This document shows positions 62,979 to 64,000 of a stretch of 64,000 bases of DNA, in pieces (position 1 is the stretch's first letter; every line of letters begins with the position of its first letter). The position numbers and the translations under genes are program-made. Location: NCBI GenBank assembly GCA_029213305.1, contig JARGPA010000007.1, positions 67,586 to 131,585 of the forward strand, written 5' to 3'. This stretch comes from Phycisphaerales bacterium. GTDB taxonomy: Bacteria; Planctomycetota; Phycisphaerae; Phycisphaerales; UBA1924. The notes beneath the pieces were generated by a model. It saw only the letters and a program-made list of their open reading frames with translations. It ran no database searches and was not told the origin of the DNA.

Positions 62979-63922
62979 AGTGAGCTACCCGAAGATTTGG
63001 GCGCACCAATCAGAGTTCTCAAGTTCCCATCTACTTCTTTGAGCAATCTCACAGATTCATCGAACGAAACATCAAGTGTGTGCATCACGATTGCATGTTT
63101 AACTGATTGGTTCGATTGATCAAGGAGTTCGAACGCGTGTTCACGATCGATGTTTGTAATTTGTGTCACGATCCGAGCAGCCCGATCCTTGAGCTTGTCG
63201 TTGCTTGCTCGCATATCCACCATCAGATTTGAATATGTTTTACCAAGACCGACCATCGCGCTAGTCGAGATCATATTCAGAACCATTTTCGTGGCGCTTC
63301 CTGCTTTCATTCTTGTAGAACCCGTAAGAACTTCTGGACCCGTTTCAATTGCAATGAGAACATCACAACCCGAGGGTAGATCGATCGGAGTGCAAGTGAG
63401 AAAACCAGTTGATGCGCCGATTGATTTTGCGTATTTAATTCCTCCGAGCGCGTATGGAGTTGTCCCTCCTGCAGCGATCCCTAGAACCACATCGTGTTTA
63501 CCGATTCCGATTTTATCAAGTGCGGTTTTCGCTCCGTCAAAGACATCTTCTTTATGCTCAGATGATGTCCGTAATGCGGAATCTCCTCCCGCGATGAGTC
63601 CAATGACTTGGTCTGGGGGCGACTGAAAAGTAGGGGGGCATTCAGATGCATCGAGCACGCCGAGTCGTCCGCTGGTTCCAGCGCCAAGGTATATCAATCG
63701 GCCACCAGATCGCAATCCATCAATAACCAAATCCGTGAATCGAGCGATGTGTGGGATTTGATGTTCAATTGCGATTGCAATGCATTGATCTTCCTGATTG
63801 ATGATCTGCAAGCATTCGAGGGTTGGTGACCCATCAAGTTGCATCGATCGCTCATTACGAAGTTCAGTGTGCAGATGCCCACGATTGGTAGGCCGATCAG
63901 GTTGAGTCAATTCATCAGGCAT
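62975..63922 (-). CDS. murQ: N-acetylmuramic acid 6-phosphate etherase
   Basis: From the ATG at 63922 the protein has 315 residues. It opens the lactyl ether of MurNAc-6-phosphate to give GlcNAc-6-phosphate. The SIS-domain motif GAGTSGRLGVLDASECPPTF is present with the catalytic Glu, then IGKHDVVLGIAAGGTTPYALGG and NMISTSAMVGLGKTYSNLMVDM. The ATG lies only four bases beyond the tRNA-Arg 3' end. No ribosome site is visible there, so it is either leaderless after tRNA processing or starts further in. Downstream nagZ overlaps by four bases. Confidence 0.93.
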   Translation of the reverse strand: MPDELTQPDRPTNRGHLHTELRNERSMQLDGSPTLECLQIINQEDQCIAIAIEHQIPHIARFTDLVIDGLRSGGRLIYLGAGTSGRLGVLDASECPPTFQSPPDQVIGLIAGGDSALRTSSEHKEDVFDGAKTALDKIGIGKHDVVLGIAAGGTTPYALGGIKYAKSIGASTGFLTCTPIDLPSGCDVLIAIETGPEVLTGSTRMKAGSATKMVLNMISTSAMVGLGKTYSNLMVDMRASNDKLKDRAARIVTQITNIDREHAFELLDQSNQSVKHAIVMHTLDVSFDESVRLLKEVDGNLRTLIGAPKSSGSSL

Positions 63923-63926
63923 AAAA

Positions 63927-64000
63927 CGCACCCGAGAGGGCTCGAACCTCCGACCTATGGTTTAGGAAACCATTGCTCTATCCAGCTGAGCTACGGATGC
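63927..64000 (-). tRNA. tRNA-Arg (anticodon CCT)
   Basis: The full cloverleaf runs to the window's last base. The acceptor stem is GCATCCG/CGGGTGC with one G-U pair. The D-arm has GCTCAGCTGGATAGAGC. The anticodon stem is ATGGT/ACCAT with loop TTCCTAA, and the T-arm GGAGG/CCTCT with TTCGAGC. Discriminator G. CCA is not encoded; the next bases are TTTT. It lies directly upstream of murQ. Confidence 0.96.

Noticed and set aside
1..64000. CRISPR arrays, insertion sequences, phage genes, rRNA
   Set aside because: No regularly spaced direct repeats of 20-40 bases, no transposase, integrase or phage structural motifs and no rRNA-like stretches were seen in reading both strands.

Overview
The window reads as chromosomal DNA of a free-living, probably marine, planctomycete of the Phycisphaerae type. 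The support is indirect. Two secreted proteins end in the Phycisphaerae version of a PEP-CTERM-like sorting tail (PxPG, hydrophobic stretch, RRRR). A large secreted carboxypeptidase ends in two dockerin-like NGDG/NFFDISAFL repeats. There is a fibro-slime domain protein, several DUF families common in planctomycetes, a Gram-negative envelope (porins, lipoproteins, peptidoglycan recycling) and moderate GC. No insertion sequence, phage gene, CRISPR array or rRNA was seen. Two tRNA genes (Gln-CTG and Arg-CCT) are present and neither encodes its CCA end, which fits the CCA-adding-type enzyme at the left edge.

Layout. 0-3.3 kb: end of gpsA, a tRNA nucleotidyltransferase and an oligoendopeptidase, closed by a strong hairpin. 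3.3-11.7 kb: PEP-CTERM-like protein, Tat-exported PhoX-like protein, MgtE magnesium transporter, lone pseudopilin, BshB1-like deacetylase, a lipoprotein, a tRNA-dihydrouridine synthase and small genes. 11.7-23 kb: 7TM-HD (PgpH-like) phosphodiesterase, a PhoR/PhoB-like two-component pair, then four tandem paralogous OprO/OprP-type porins, each with its own start signals. 23-32 kb: argS, a dicarboxylate/amino-acid symporter, an ABC exporter, AMP nucleosidase, tRNA-Gln and a DUF885 protein. 32-40 kb: two unknown proteins, a GT2 glycosyltransferase, a protein distantly resembling BshC, a BtuF-like binding lipoprotein, heme oxygenase and the M14 carboxypeptidase. 40-47 kb: a gamma-glutamyl cluster (glutamate-cysteine-ligase-like enzyme fused to CBS domains, AstE/aspartoacylase-like enzyme, gamma-glutamyltransferase, MFS transporter). 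47-52.6 kb: VWA protein, DUF4139 protein, response regulator and histidine kinase, preceded by five 11-bp-phased TGTGACA-like repeats. 52.5-57 kb: a minus-strand operon with an Fe3+-type permease, GNAT enzyme, HugZ-like protein and amidohydrolase. 57-64 kb: hpf, ptsN and HPr, then murA, a small membrane protein, the fibro-slime protein, a lipoprotein, nagZ, murQ and tRNA-Arg.

Themes. Phosphate acquisition is suggested by PhoBR, the porins, PhoX and a Pho-box-like array. Low-molecular-weight thiol chemistry is suggested by BshB1-like, BshC-like, GCS-like and GGT genes. Iron and heme handling is suggested by heme oxygenase, the BtuF-like protein, the HugZ-like protein and the iron permease. Peptidoglycan synthesis and recycling is represented by MurA, NagZ and MurQ.

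The best candidates for something not well described are the VWA-DUF4139-two-component module behind the phased repeat array, the CBS-fused GCS cluster with an AstE-like enzyme, and the BshC-like protein. All assignments come from reading motifs by eye. No database search was run.
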